In this document: one piece after another, positions 6,596 through 13,731 of the stretch | How the letters are laid out: each line of letters starts with the position of its first letter | Position numbering within the stretch: the first letter of the stretch is position 1 | Source of the DNA: a virus | IMG/VR virus record: IMGVR_UViG_3300017960_000001 | Location: 1 to 64,000 of that record | DNA length: 64,000 nt | Strand: one strand, 5' to 3' | Made by a program: the position numbers and the translations under genes | Notes under the pieces: generated by a model | Seen by the model: only the letters and a program-made list of their open reading frames with translations | Databases searched by the model: none | What the model was told of the DNA's origin: nothing

Positions 6596-7354
6596 ATGCA
6601 GCTGGAACTGGAACGGCCGCTCGTCGTTTTCGATTTGGAAACGACCGGCGCCGACGTGAACAACGACAAGATCGTGGAGCTTGCGGCGGTGAAGCTCTCG
6701 CCGGGAGGCGGGCGGGACCAGCTTGTGCAGCGGTTCAACCCGGGCCGACGGATCCCGCCGGACGTGGTAGCGATCCACGGCATCACCAACGCCGACGTGA
6801 AGGACTGCCCTCTCTTCAGGGAGGAGGCCGCCCGGGTGCACCGGTTCTTCAAGGGGGCCGACCTCGGCGGGTTCAACGCGGACCGGTTCGACATCCCGCT
6901 CCTACAGAACGAGCTATTGCGAGCGGGCCTGAGCCTCGACCTGACCGTCTGCATTGTCGACGCATGCCGGATATACCACCAACGCGAGCCCCGGGACCTC
7001 GCGGCCGCGGTGCGGTTCTACACGGGCGGCGAGCACGTCCACCACCACGCCGCCCTCGCTGACGTCGAGGCTACGTTGGATGTGTTGCGCGGCCAGCTCG
7101 AGCAATACGCCGACCTGCCCCGCTCGGTGCAGGGGATCCACGACGCGACCCGCGACCCGGACGCGGTCGACTTCGCGGGCAAGCTGCGATGGGAGGGGGA
7201 CGCGGTGGTGCTGACCTTCGGCAAGCACAAGGGGACCCCGTTGCAACGGGTCGATCAAGGCTATCTCATCTGGGCGAAGCGTAACGGGGTGTTCGGGCCG
7301 GACGTGGTGCCGGTGATCAATTCCGCGCTCGAAGGCAGATACCCGAAACGCTAG
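6596..7354 (+). CDS. DEDDh 3'-5' exonuclease (DnaQ/RNase T fold) with C-terminal DUF3820-like module
   Basis: Encodes 252 residues with AGGAGGACCGG before the ATG. Exo I is VFDLETTG (D13, E15), Exo II GGFNADRFDIPLL (D99) and Exo III HAALAD (H151, D156), giving a complete two-metal DEDDh active site. Residues about 206-230 (LTFGKHKGTPLQRVDQGYLI) match the short DUF3820-like segment often attached to such nucleases. It acts on DNA or RNA 3' ends. Host nucleic acid degradation, repair or proofreading are all possible; no polymerase is in the window. It follows the DUF3560 gene by 34 bases in the same unit. Confidence 0.9.
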   Translation: MQLELERPLVVFDLETTGADVNNDKIVELAAVKLSPGGGRDQLVQRFNPGRRIPPDVVAIHGITNADVKDCPLFREEAARVHRFFKGADLGGFNADRFDIPLLQNELLRAGLSLDLTVCIVDACRIYHQREPRDLAAAVRFYTGGEHVHHHAALADVEATLDVLRGQLEQYADLPRSVQGIHDATRDPDAVDFAGKLRWEGDAVVLTFGKHKGTPLQRVDQGYLIWAKRNGVFGPDVVPVINSALEGRYPKR

Positions 7355-7423
7355 CCCGCGGCGCCCGCCCTCTCAAGCTCTGATCCGGCCGCCGATCGCT
7401 GCGGCCCGCTCTCCATGCGACCA

Positions 7424-7490
7424 GAAAAAATCAGCAGGACGTGTGCTTATTTTTATTGACACGGTGGGCCCCACGTGCCAGAATTTACTC
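7424..7490 (+). promoter_or_regulatory. terminator-promoter cassette, copy 4
   Basis: Six A, stem AGCA (7433-7436)/TGCT (7444-7447), TTATTTTTA. TTGACA 7456-7461, 17-base spacer ending GTGC (TGn), CAGAAT 7479-7484, ATGATG at 7491. It is preceded by 69 bases after the exonuclease stop in which I see nothing else. Confidence 0.8.
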
Positions 7491-7730
7491 ATGATGACAC
7501 GGACACAACACACGGCGACGCGCACCGAAAAGGGGACCGGCTGTCCCGCCCGCACGGGTGAGTGCTGCTTCGGCAAGGGTTCGACTCCCTCGTTCGCCTC
7601 TCAGTTTGTTTCGCGGTTGGTGTTGGCGGTGGCAATCACGGCCGGGGGCAATGCGGCTCTCGACCGGACGGCCGACTACCACGCCCGAACCCAGACCACG
7701 ACCCGCGACCACGTCGCGGGCGGGAGGTAG
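7491..7730 (+). CDS. uncertain leader ORF of cassette 4 (or untranslated leader)
   Basis: An open frame of 79 codons begins at the cassette ATGATG and ends inside the ribosome site of the next gene. Unlike other copies there is no second ATG with GGAGG. The predicted protein is Thr/Arg-rich with one hydrophobic stretch (VSRLVLAVAITAGGNAAL) and three Cys. Bases 7575-7599 resemble the T-arm and 3' end of a tRNA (AGGG, TTCGACT, CCCT), so this interval may be an RNA element rather than a gene. Confidence 0.3.
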   Translation: MMTRTQHTATRTEKGTGCPARTGECCFGKGSTPSFASQFVSRLVLAVAITAGGNAALDRTADYHARTQTTTRDHVAGGR

Positions 7731-7732
7731 CC

Positions 7733-8170
7733 ATGCACCGGAACGGCGACGAAGTGATCATCCGAACCAAGAACCACGCCCGCGGGATCGTGGTCGACGC
7801 CAACCCCGCGATCGACCGCTACACGGTCCGCCCCTACGGTGACGGGTTGGTGTTGGTAGCCGGCCACGAGTTGGACCCGGTCGACGACGACGGTTGCCCG
7901 TGCTGCGGCGCCCCGCCGACCAAGTGGGATCCCGACGTCGACACGATGGGGACGATCGTCTATTGTTCCAAGTGCGGGGCGATGTTCACGGCCCCTGGCG
8001 AGACGATCTACCGCGGCGATTCCTACAACTACGTTTCCCCCATGATGTCGAGACGGACGGACATGGACGGGGCGAAGTATTTCGATCTGATGGTGCTGGG
8101 CTCGAACGGGGTTGAGCGGCGTCACGGGTGGTTCGACCCGGACACCAAGCTGATCCTGCAAATCGGTTAG
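7733..8170 (+). CDS. zinc-ribbon hypothetical protein
   Basis: Encodes 145 residues with GGGAGGTAGCC before the ATG. A classic ribbon, C55-x2-C58 (CPCCG) and C78-x2-C81 (CSKCG), sits in the middle, flanked by beta-rich segments (VIIRTKNHARGIVVDANP; KYFDLMVLGSNGVERRHGWF). The metal site is clear but the function is not. Confidence 0.7.
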   Translation: MHRNGDEVIIRTKNHARGIVVDANPAIDRYTVRPYGDGLVLVAGHELDPVDDDGCPCCGAPPTKWDPDVDTMGTIVYCSKCGAMFTAPGETIYRGDSYNYVSPMMSRRTDMDGAKYFDLMVLGSNGVERRHGWFDPDTKLILQIG

Positions 8171-8185
8171 AAAACGGAGGGCACG

Positions 8186-8515
8186 ATGGTAGTCTACACG
8201 GACAAGAATATCCACGACGACCCCTGCGGCGGCCGCCTCTGCGACGAATGTGAGATCGCGGGTTGCCCCGGCAACGGCGGCGACGACGCGCCCCCGGTCG
8301 ACCCGGCCCGCTCGAGGGACAACGCCCGGACGGCCGCGCGGGAGTTCGGGCGCAAGCTCGGCCTCCGCGTCACGCCCGACGACGTGTCCAAGTTCGGCGG
8401 GTGGTGGGTCTACCGCCGGGTTCAGGACGGACGGCACTTCGAGTGGTGCGCCCCCTACGGGGCGGTCAGGTTGATCAACGGCACCGGCTACCCGGACGAG
8501 GTGGGAAGCTGCTAA
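8186..8515 (+). CDS. hypothetical Cys-rich protein
   Basis: Encodes 109 residues with ACGGAGGGCACG before the ATG. The N-terminus has four cysteines in C-x4-C-x2-C-x4-C (CGGRLCDECEIAGC), a plausible zinc site. It is followed by a helix (NARTAAREFGRKLGLRVT) and a Trp-rich C-terminal part (GGWWVYRRVQ, FEWCAPYG). No family recognised. Confidence 0.6.
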   Translation: MVVYTDKNIHDDPCGGRLCDECEIAGCPGNGGDDAPPVDPARSRDNARTAAREFGRKLGLRVTPDDVSKFGGWWVYRRVQDGRHFEWCAPYGAVRLINGTGYPDEVGSC

Positions 8516-8546
8516 CGGCGCCAGCTGGCGCAACATGGAGGGCAAG

Positions 8547-9062
8547 ATGCTCGAACTGAAATGGACGGACAACGGCGGATCGAGTCACACGGGGACCGCG
8601 GCGCGCGTCACGGTCGAAGCGTACAAGGATCCCGAGGGCTGGCACGCCGACGTGATCGTCACCGACGGCAGGACCGAGGACAAGTGGCCGAAATGGATCT
8701 ACGGGTTCAAGTCTCTCCGCGCGGTCAAGGATCACTGCGGCGCCGCGCTCCCGTCGACCCTCGGCGAGGACGACGTCCCGACCGACGGCGGCGTGGACGA
8801 GATGGGAGACGTTGCGAGCGGCACCTCGAACCCGCCCCCGACGTCACCGGCCGAGAACGCCGGCGGCCCGTCCGGGCTGGCTCTCACCGGCGCCGACGAG
8901 GTCACCGCCACGATGGCAGACGGGACGAAGATCCACATCGCCCTCTCTCCCAGCGGCGGCGAGCTTATCGTCGCCACCCGCCCGGGTAGCGCGACCGGCC
9001 TAGCGCTGTACCCTTCGCCGTCGTTCCGCACCCTTCGCCTGAAGCCGACGCGCGACTGCTAG
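8547..9062 (+). CDS. hypothetical protein
   Basis: Encodes 171 residues. The ATG at 8547 follows GGAGGGCAAG; the in-frame ATG at 8535 is part of that ribosome site. N-terminal half: mixed alpha/beta (VTVEAYKDPEGWHADVIVTD). Middle: Pro/Thr/Gly-rich linker. C-terminal half: beta-rich (VTATMADGTKIHIALS, GGELIVATRPG). Two-domain layout, no family recognised. Last gene of the copy-4 unit. Confidence 0.55.
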   Translation: MLELKWTDNGGSSHTGTAARVTVEAYKDPEGWHADVIVTDGRTEDKWPKWIYGFKSLRAVKDHCGAALPSTLGEDDVPTDGGVDEMGDVASGTSNPPPTSPAENAGGPSGLALTGADEVTATMADGTKIHIALSPSGGELIVATRPGSATGLALYPSPSFRTLRLKPTRDC

Positions 9063-9103
9063 CTCGCGCCGTCCTCTCTCCCCCGCGCCAAGCCCGGCCT
9101 AAA

Positions 9104-9167
9104 GAAAAAACGACAGCCACTCGCTTATTTTTGTTGACACGACCGGCGAGGCATGCAATACTGAGGC
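9104..9167 (+). promoter_or_regulatory. terminator-promoter cassette, copy 5
   Basis: Six A, short stem AGC (9115-9117)/GCT (9123-9125), TTATTTTT. TTGACA 9134-9139, 17-base spacer ending ATGC (TGn), AATACT 9157-9162, then five bases to ATGATG at 9168. Confidence 0.75.
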
Positions 9168-9203
9168 ATGATGAACGGACACAACAACACAACGGAGGAC
9201 ACA

Positions 9204-9911
9204 ATGACCGACGCCAATAGCAACACCAACGCCGCCGACAACAAGCTGGTAACCGCGGAACTGTACCGCTACGGATGGGGACGCAACAACATCGCCGACG
9301 AGCACCGCGACGCCGAGAAAAAGCGGAAGGCCGCCGTCGACACCATGCGGAAGCTGGCGAAGGCGGCCGACCTGCTCAAGACCATCGGCCACGACATCGA
9401 CGACGACCCCACGCCCGACGGCATGGACCACAACGAGTCGATGAAGGTTGCCCGGGCGATCGACAACCTCCGCTCCACGTTGGGCGACATGGAGAACCGT
9501 TGCGCCGGCACCGCCCCGGTCGTGGTGAAGCGCATCGACCGGAAGGTCCGTTGCCGGGTGTGGCGGAAGCGGGGCACCTACGGACGCGGCGCCGAAATCA
9601 AGGCCGCCGTGCTCGCCATCGTCGGCGACCGCGCTCTGGTCAGCTGGAACGAGTCCAACAAGCACGGCAAGGCGGACCGCTACTTCGTAGAGGTTCCGGC
9701 GCTCTACGACGTGTCCTCCTACGACGCCGACGACGCCAAATATGAGTTGTCCGTGTCCGTCACCGACAAGGATTGCGCCGCGTGGATCGAAACCGAATGG
9801 ACCTACCGCGCCAAGTCCACCCGCCGCCTCCCCGACGTGTGGCTGCACGCCGTCCCGACCCGGACCAAGAAATCGATCGCCGACCTCCGCGCCGCGTCCG
9901 ACAACAACTAG
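9204..9911 (+). CDS. hypothetical early protein
   Basis: Encodes 235 residues from the ATG after ACGGAGGACACA; the in-frame cassette ATG at 9168 would add MMNGHNNTTEDT. Residues about 35-110 are helical and Lys/Asp-rich (DAEKKRKAAVDTMRKLAKAA). Then a beta-rich domain begins (VRCRVWRKRGTYGRGAEI, VLAIVGDRALVSWNES), compatible with a small SH3/Tudor-like barrel. No family recognised. Sole gene of the copy-5 unit. Confidence 0.65.
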   Translation: MTDANSNTNAADNKLVTAELYRYGWGRNNIADEHRDAEKKRKAAVDTMRKLAKAADLLKTIGHDIDDDPTPDGMDHNESMKVARAIDNLRSTLGDMENRCAGTAPVVVKRIDRKVRCRVWRKRGTYGRGAEIKAAVLAIVGDRALVSWNESNKHGKADRYFVEVPALYDVSSYDADDAKYELSVSVTDKDCAAWIETEWTYRAKSTRRLPDVWLHAVPTRTKKSIADLRAASDNN

Positions 9912-9917
9912 CCCGAC

Positions 9918-9933
9918 GCCGGCGCCCGCCGGC
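9918..9933 (+). terminator. GC hairpin without T-tract after copy-5 gene
   Basis: GCCGGCG (9918-9924) and CGCCGGC (9927-9933) are perfectly complementary around two bases, immediately after the preceding stop codon. With no T run this is at best a weak or factor-assisted terminator. Confidence 0.3.
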
Positions 9934-9970
9934 ACCGCCCCCCCCCCGACACCGACTAACCGCACAACGT

Positions 9971-9999
9971 TTGACGCGACCGCCCGCCGGCGGTAGGAT
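9971..9999 (+). promoter_or_regulatory. promoter without leader cassette, likely start of the morphogenesis operon
   Basis: TTGACG 9971-9976 and TAGGAT 9994-9999 are exactly 17 bases apart, as in the cassettes. The A/T-tract hairpin and the ATGATG leader are missing, and the first gene follows with a normal GTGGAGGGAACC ribosome site. No other clear promoter is visible before 60236. Confidence 0.55.
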
Positions 10000-10033
10000 G
10001 GACCAAGAAGCTGACCCCAACGTGGAGGGAACC

Positions 10034-10354
10034 ATGCCGGCAAAGAAGAAGGACGGGCCCGCCGAGGTCTACGTTTCCAAGTTCGCGCTGACCCGCGGGA
10101 TCGAGAAATACAAAGGCGAGGTCACCAACTCAGGCGAGGGTTTCAAGTTCCAACCGGACTGGGCCAACCGCGAGTTGTTCGTGCTCAAACCGGATTGGTC
10201 GACGACGAAGAAGGCCGCGGTCGCCAACGCCGAGGACCTTCGCAAAGAGGCCCTCGCCAATCTCGCCGACCAGCTGAAAAGGGTGGGCGACAACCCGGCC
10301 CGGGTAGAGATGATCAAGGCCAAGCAGAAAGAAATCAAAGGTCTGAAGTTCTAA
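10034..10354 (+). CDS. hypothetical small protein
   Basis: Encodes 106 residues with GGAGGGAACC before the ATG. Basic start (MPAKKKDGPAEVYVSKFALT), a central domain (KYKGEVTNSGEGFKF, RELFVLKPDWSTTKKAAV) and a C-terminal Lys/Ala-rich helix likely forming a coiled coil (EALANLADQLKRVGDNPARV). No family recognised. First gene after the promoter at 9971. Confidence 0.6.
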   Translation: MPAKKKDGPAEVYVSKFALTRGIEKYKGEVTNSGEGFKFQPDWANRELFVLKPDWSTTKKAAVANAEDLRKEALANLADQLKRVGDNPARVEMIKAKQKEIKGLKF

Positions 10355-10405
10355 CCGCCCGCCCCCAACCTCTCGGGGCGACGGCATCGCCAGGAAGGGG
10401 ACCCC

Positions 10406-10654
10406 ATGAAGAAGGAAAGCTGCCCGCGTTGCGGCGACGAGCTACGGGTCGAACACGCGGACAACCACCCCGGCGCAGACTACGGCAAGAAGGAATCAGT
10501 CTTTCTGCTCCGGGTCCGGTGCCGCGACCGGTCCCGCGGCCCGTCTCGGTGCTATGGGTACTTCGCCGAGGCGGTCGGTCGTAGCAGGTCGGACGCGGTC
10601 CACCGGCTGCGGCTCGGCCTCGAACGGGAACGCAAGCGGAGGGCTGCGGCGTGA
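10406..10654 (+). CDS. small zinc-finger-like protein
   Basis: Encodes 82 residues. CPRCG (C6, C9) near the N-terminus and CRDRSRGPSRC in the middle give a four-Cys site, followed by a basic helix (DAVHRLRLGLERERKRR). It may bind nucleic acid. The stop overlaps the GTG start of the next gene (GTGA). Confidence 0.6.
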   Translation: MKKESCPRCGDELRVEHADNHPGADYGKKESVFLLRVRCRDRSRGPSRCYGYFAEAVGRSRSDAVHRLRLGLERERKRRAAA

Positions 10655-11232
10655 CCCCGGCCGACCAACGGATCGCCGACCTGCGCGACGGCATCCGGGC
10701 CGAGGCTGAGGCCCTACGGGATCGGGCGGTGAAGCTCGACGAGGCGGCCGACCACCTCGACGTCGCTCTCACGATCGCGGTCGACGATACGACCGCACAC
10801 TTACCCGAACCGAAACCGAAGCCGGAACCGACGGCCGGGGGCAAGCGAAAGCGTACCAGACGCAGCAAGAGCCCCGCCTCCCGCCGCACCTCTCCCGCGA
10901 CCGAAGCCCCGGGCAAGAAGAAGAAGCCGCAAGGCGGGCACGCTGGCGTCACTCAGCTAGCGATCCTCGCGCACCTCGGCGATTGCGTCGGAGCGTGGAG
11001 GCGGCCGGCTGACATCGGCCGGGCAATCGACCGGCCCGGGGCGCTCGTCGCCGGGGCCCTGCGCCGGATGCACAACCGGGGCGAACCGCGGTTGCAGCTG
11101 CAACGGCTCGGACCCCGGTCTTGCCAGTACCGGCTGGCCCCGGAGGGAGAGGAGTCGGACCCCGACCCGGAGCCGGAGGCGGTGCCCCCCCCATCGGGCG
11201 CCGCCGAAACGAAACCGAGGGCCACGGCCTGA
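10651..11232 (+). CDS. putative winged-helix protein with basic linker
   Basis: Encodes 193 residues from GTG. N-terminal coiled coil (IADLRDGIRAEAEALRDRAV), then a Pro/Lys/Arg/Ser linker (GGKRKRTRRSKSPASRR). A likely winged-helix domain spans residues 105-165 (VTQLAILAHLGDCVGAWRRP...GALVAGALRRMHNRG). The C-terminus is acidic and Pro-rich. The layout suggests a DNA-binding regulator or packaging accessory. The two smaller genes either side and the next gene (also wHTH-like at its end) are consistent with a small regulatory block before the packaging genes. Confidence 0.5.
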   Translation: MTPADQRIADLRDGIRAEAEALRDRAVKLDEAADHLDVALTIAVDDTTAHLPEPKPKPEPTAGGKRKRTRRSKSPASRRTSPATEAPGKKKKPQGGHAGVTQLAILAHLGDCVGAWRRPADIGRAIDRPGALVAGALRRMHNRGEPRLQLQRLGPRSCQYRLAPEGEESDPDPEPEAVPPPSGAAETKPRATA

Positions 11233-11305
11233 GGACGTCGACCCCGACGGCACCCGCACCACCGACGAACTCCCCAAGCCCGGCCGAACGGGACGACACC
11301 CGGCG

Positions 11306-11626
11306 GTGACGGGGTTCAGTGTGAGCGGGCCGCCAGCTGGCTCTGAGGCGAGGCGGACGCGGGGCCGGGCGCCGACACCCGACGCCGACATCGCGGCGAA
11401 ACTTGAGGATCTGGGACGTACTGTGTTGGACATGAACAAGGGGGCGTGGCACACGGCGGCGAGTCTGCTCGACGGAGCCGAGGCCCGGGGGTTGATCCCG
11501 GCGGGGTTCGCCGACGCATACCACCGCAAGCTCGAGGGGGCACTGGACGCCGCGGCCGACGCGGGTAGAATCGAACGAGAGTCAGATAACGAGGGGCACC
11601 GGATTCTATACCGGGTCCCGGCATAG
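11306..11626 (+). CDS. hypothetical protein, possibly winged-helix
   Basis: Encodes 106 residues from GTG 11306 (GTG 11321 is an alternative); neither has a strong ribosome site. Residues 30-106 contain helices (IAAKLEDLGRTVLDMNKGAW; LEGALDAAADAGRIERE) ending in a strand (HRILYRVPA), as in winged-helix proteins. It is preceded by 73 bases with nothing recognisable and followed by GGAGGACACC of the ParB-like gene. Confidence 0.5.
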   Translation: MTGFSVSGPPAGSEARRTRGRAPTPDADIAAKLEDLGRTVLDMNKGAWHTAASLLDGAEARGLIPAGFADAYHRKLEGALDAAADAGRIERESDNEGHRILYRVPA

Positions 11627-11635
11627 GAGGACACC

Positions 11636-12433
11636 GTGGCAGCTGGAAGCGGCAAGGCTAAGAGAAGCGGTAGCAAGAAACCTGCGAAGAAGAAGGTGGC
11701 GAAAAAGAAGCCGGCCGGCAAGGCGCCGGCGGCGAAGGGTGACGCCCCGATCCTCGCAGACGAGATCCCGGTGTTCTGCGCTCACGACGAGGTGGTGGCG
11801 ACGTCCTCGCTCGTCCCGAATCCTCGCAACCCGAACACACATCCCGACGTGCAGATCGACCTGCTCTCGAAGGTGATCCTGAATCAAGGCTGGCGGGCGC
11901 CGATCACGGTGTCGACCCGGTCCGGGTTCGTGGTCCGCGGACACGGCCGGCTCGCGGCCGCGATCAGGCTCAACGCCGAGTTGGTACCGATCGATCGGCA
12001 GGACTACGCCGACGAAGCGAGCGAGTGGGCCGACCTCGTCGCCGACAACCGGATCGCCGAGCTTGCCGAGATGGACGCGCCGGCGCTGAAGGATCTGCTC
12101 GTCGAGATGGACACCGGCGCCTTCGACATGGACCTGACCGGGTTCGATGCGACGGCGATGGAGGACCTCATGACCATGACCGAGCCCGGGTTCGGCGAGC
12201 CCTACGGTGGGACGTCGACGGGGCAGGACGGGCAGGGGGTCACGTCGCCGTGGGCCGCGGTCGGATCGCGGGACACCGTCGCGGTGAAGATCGGGCTGGT
12301 CGAGACGTCCCTGCCCGGGGCGTTGGTGAAACAGCTGGGCGACTACATGGAGGGCAAGCGGGCGGACGTCGGGCACCGCTACCACGAAACGCTTGAGAAC
12401 GTGGTGCGCGCCGGGCTGGAGAACGTCGAATGA
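11636..12433 (+). CDS. ParB/Srx-fold nuclease-like protein
   Basis: Encodes 265 residues from GTG after AGGAGGACACC. Residues 1-36 are a histone H1-like tail (KKPAKKKVAKKKPAGKAPAA). Residues 52-145 are the ParB N-terminal/sulfiredoxin fold: SLVPNPRNPNTHP, then GFVVRGHGRLAAAIRL with the GHGR signature at 102-105, then LVADNRIAELAEMD. This family can bind or cut DNA and binds CTP in ParB proper. Phage versions usually sit beside DNA methylases or terminases. Here the partner is a radical SAM gene overlapping by 4 bases (ATGA), and the large terminase follows. Confidence 0.8.
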   Translation: MAAGSGKAKRSGSKKPAKKKVAKKKPAGKAPAAKGDAPILADEIPVFCAHDEVVATSSLVPNPRNPNTHPDVQIDLLSKVILNQGWRAPITVSTRSGFVVRGHGRLAAAIRLNAELVPIDRQDYADEASEWADLVADNRIAELAEMDAPALKDLLVEMDTGAFDMDLTGFDATAMEDLMTMTEPGFGEPYGGTSTGQDGQGVTSPWAAVGSRDTVAVKIGLVETSLPGALVKQLGDYMEGKRADVGHRYHETLENVVRAGLENVE

Positions 12434-13731
12434 AGATCGGAATCGTCGACACGAACTACCCGAAACAAGAGCACCAAGGGCTCGCGGCTACGTGGCTCAG
12501 GTGGGAACTCGATCAGGCGGTGGCCCGCGGCGCCGCCGTCGAGCTGGTCGAGCCGCAGGGCGCCGAAGTCCTGCTCCTCACGACGTCGTCACCCGAGGGG
12601 GTGGCGATGGTGCGGCGCGCGATCAAGGAACACTGGAACGAGACTGCGGTCCGTATCCTCGGCGGTGGCGGGTGCACGTCGCCGCCGGTGTTCGACGATC
12701 TGGTCGAGGCGATCTGCGTCGGCGAGGGTGCACACTTTGTCCGTACACTTTTCAACGACGGACTCGACGCCGCACTAGCTCTCCCCGAGACGTGGATCCC
12801 GGGCGACGATCGGAGGGTCGTCCCCAACCTTGACTTCCCTTGGGAACTGCCTCCGCTACGCCACCCCGACGGGACGATCCGGGTGTTCGGATCGCGGGGC
12901 TGCAAGAATCGCTGCTTGTTCTGTCAGACCGGGTGGGCCAGCACCTACCGGGTCAACCCCCGGCCGAAGATCCTGCAAGCTCAGGTCGACAAGCTGCACC
13001 GGGACGGACACCGGATCGCGGTGATCACGAACGACGGCGCCGAGGCGGGCGTGCACCTCGAGGGCCAGCAGTCTTTCGTGTCCGCGATGTTCACGCACCT
13101 CAAACGCATGATGCCGATCTCTCGGAAGCGTTTCCGGTCGGTGCGGATCGGAGTCGAGGGGGTGTCCGAGCGGATCCGGCGGGCGGTACACAAGCCGGTC
13201 GGCAACGAGGAACTCCTCCGCATGACCTGGGACTTGCTCGTCGCCGGTGTCGGTGTGCGGTGGTTCTTTGTCACCGGCCTACCCGCCGAGACTCTCGACG
13301 ACTACCTCGAATTGCAGCACGTCCTACACCAACTGCGGAAACTTCCGAAGGGCGTGGTCATGATGAACTTCCACGCCTATATTCCTTGCCCCGCCACCCC
13401 GCTCTGCATTCCCCCGCTCGACGACACCTATTTCGAGAGGTATGACGAGCTGATCAAGGATTGGTTTTTCTCCGGGCCGGGGTTCACCCGGCACGTTCAG
13501 CTGGTCGGGCCGGCTAAGTACCCGACACGCTTGAAGAAAGCACGCGAGTCCATGGCGGCGAGCGCGGCCGAACTCCGGCGCGGGTGGTGGAACCACGATC
13601 CGAAGTCGTGGCGGATCGAATTCCCGGGCCACCCGGACAATCTCCGCAGGCTGGCTGCTCGCTACCTCAAACGGATGGGGGCCCCGTACCCGCCCGGGAT
13701 CTTGAAGGATGCCAGCGACGGCGACGAATAG
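12430..13731 (+). CDS. B12-binding-type radical SAM protein
   Basis: Encodes 433 residues. Residues 1-110 form a Rossmann-like domain of the cobalamin-binding radical SAM class (VRILGGGGCTSPPVF; ICVGEGAHFVRTL), without a DxHxxG lower-ligand motif. SRGCKNRCLFCQ supplies the C158-x3-C162-x2-C165 cluster motif for [4Fe-4S] and SAM. A TIM-barrel-like region follows (VRIGVEGVSERIRRAV; FFVTGLPAETLDDYL). These enzymes start radical chemistry such as methylation or methylthiolation. The substrate is unknown; DNA, tRNA and capsid protein are all possible. It overlaps the ParB-like gene upstream and the terminase start downstream, so it belongs to the packaging module. Confidence 0.85.
   Translation: MKIGIVDTNYPKQEHQGLAATWLRWELDQAVARGAAVELVEPQGAEVLLLTTSSPEGVAMVRRAIKEHWNETAVRILGGGGCTSPPVFDDLVEAICVGEGAHFVRTLFNDGLDAALALPETWIPGDDRRVVPNLDFPWELPPLRHPDGTIRVFGSRGCKNRCLFCQTGWASTYRVNPRPKILQAQVDKLHRDGHRIAVITNDGAEAGVHLEGQQSFVSAMFTHLKRMMPISRKRFRSVRIGVEGVSERIRRAVHKPVGNEELLRMTWDLLVAGVGVRWFFVTGLPAETLDDYLELQHVLHQLRKLPKGVVMMNFHAYIPCPATPLCIPPLDDTYFERYDELIKDWFFSGPGFTRHVQLVGPAKYPTRLKKARESMAASAAELRRGWWNHDPKSWRIEFPGHPDNLRRLAARYLKRMGAPYPPGILKDASDGDE

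Noticed and set aside
7420-7500. Cassette repeats as a CRISPR array or mobile element ends
   Set aside because: Copies are far apart, aligned to gene starts, with promoter logic and no spacers, transposase or target duplications.
7514-7599. Complete tRNA gene in the cassette-4 leader
   Set aside because: Only the T-arm-like part is convincing; the acceptor pairs at five of seven positions, the D-arm is absent and the anticodon loop lacks U33.
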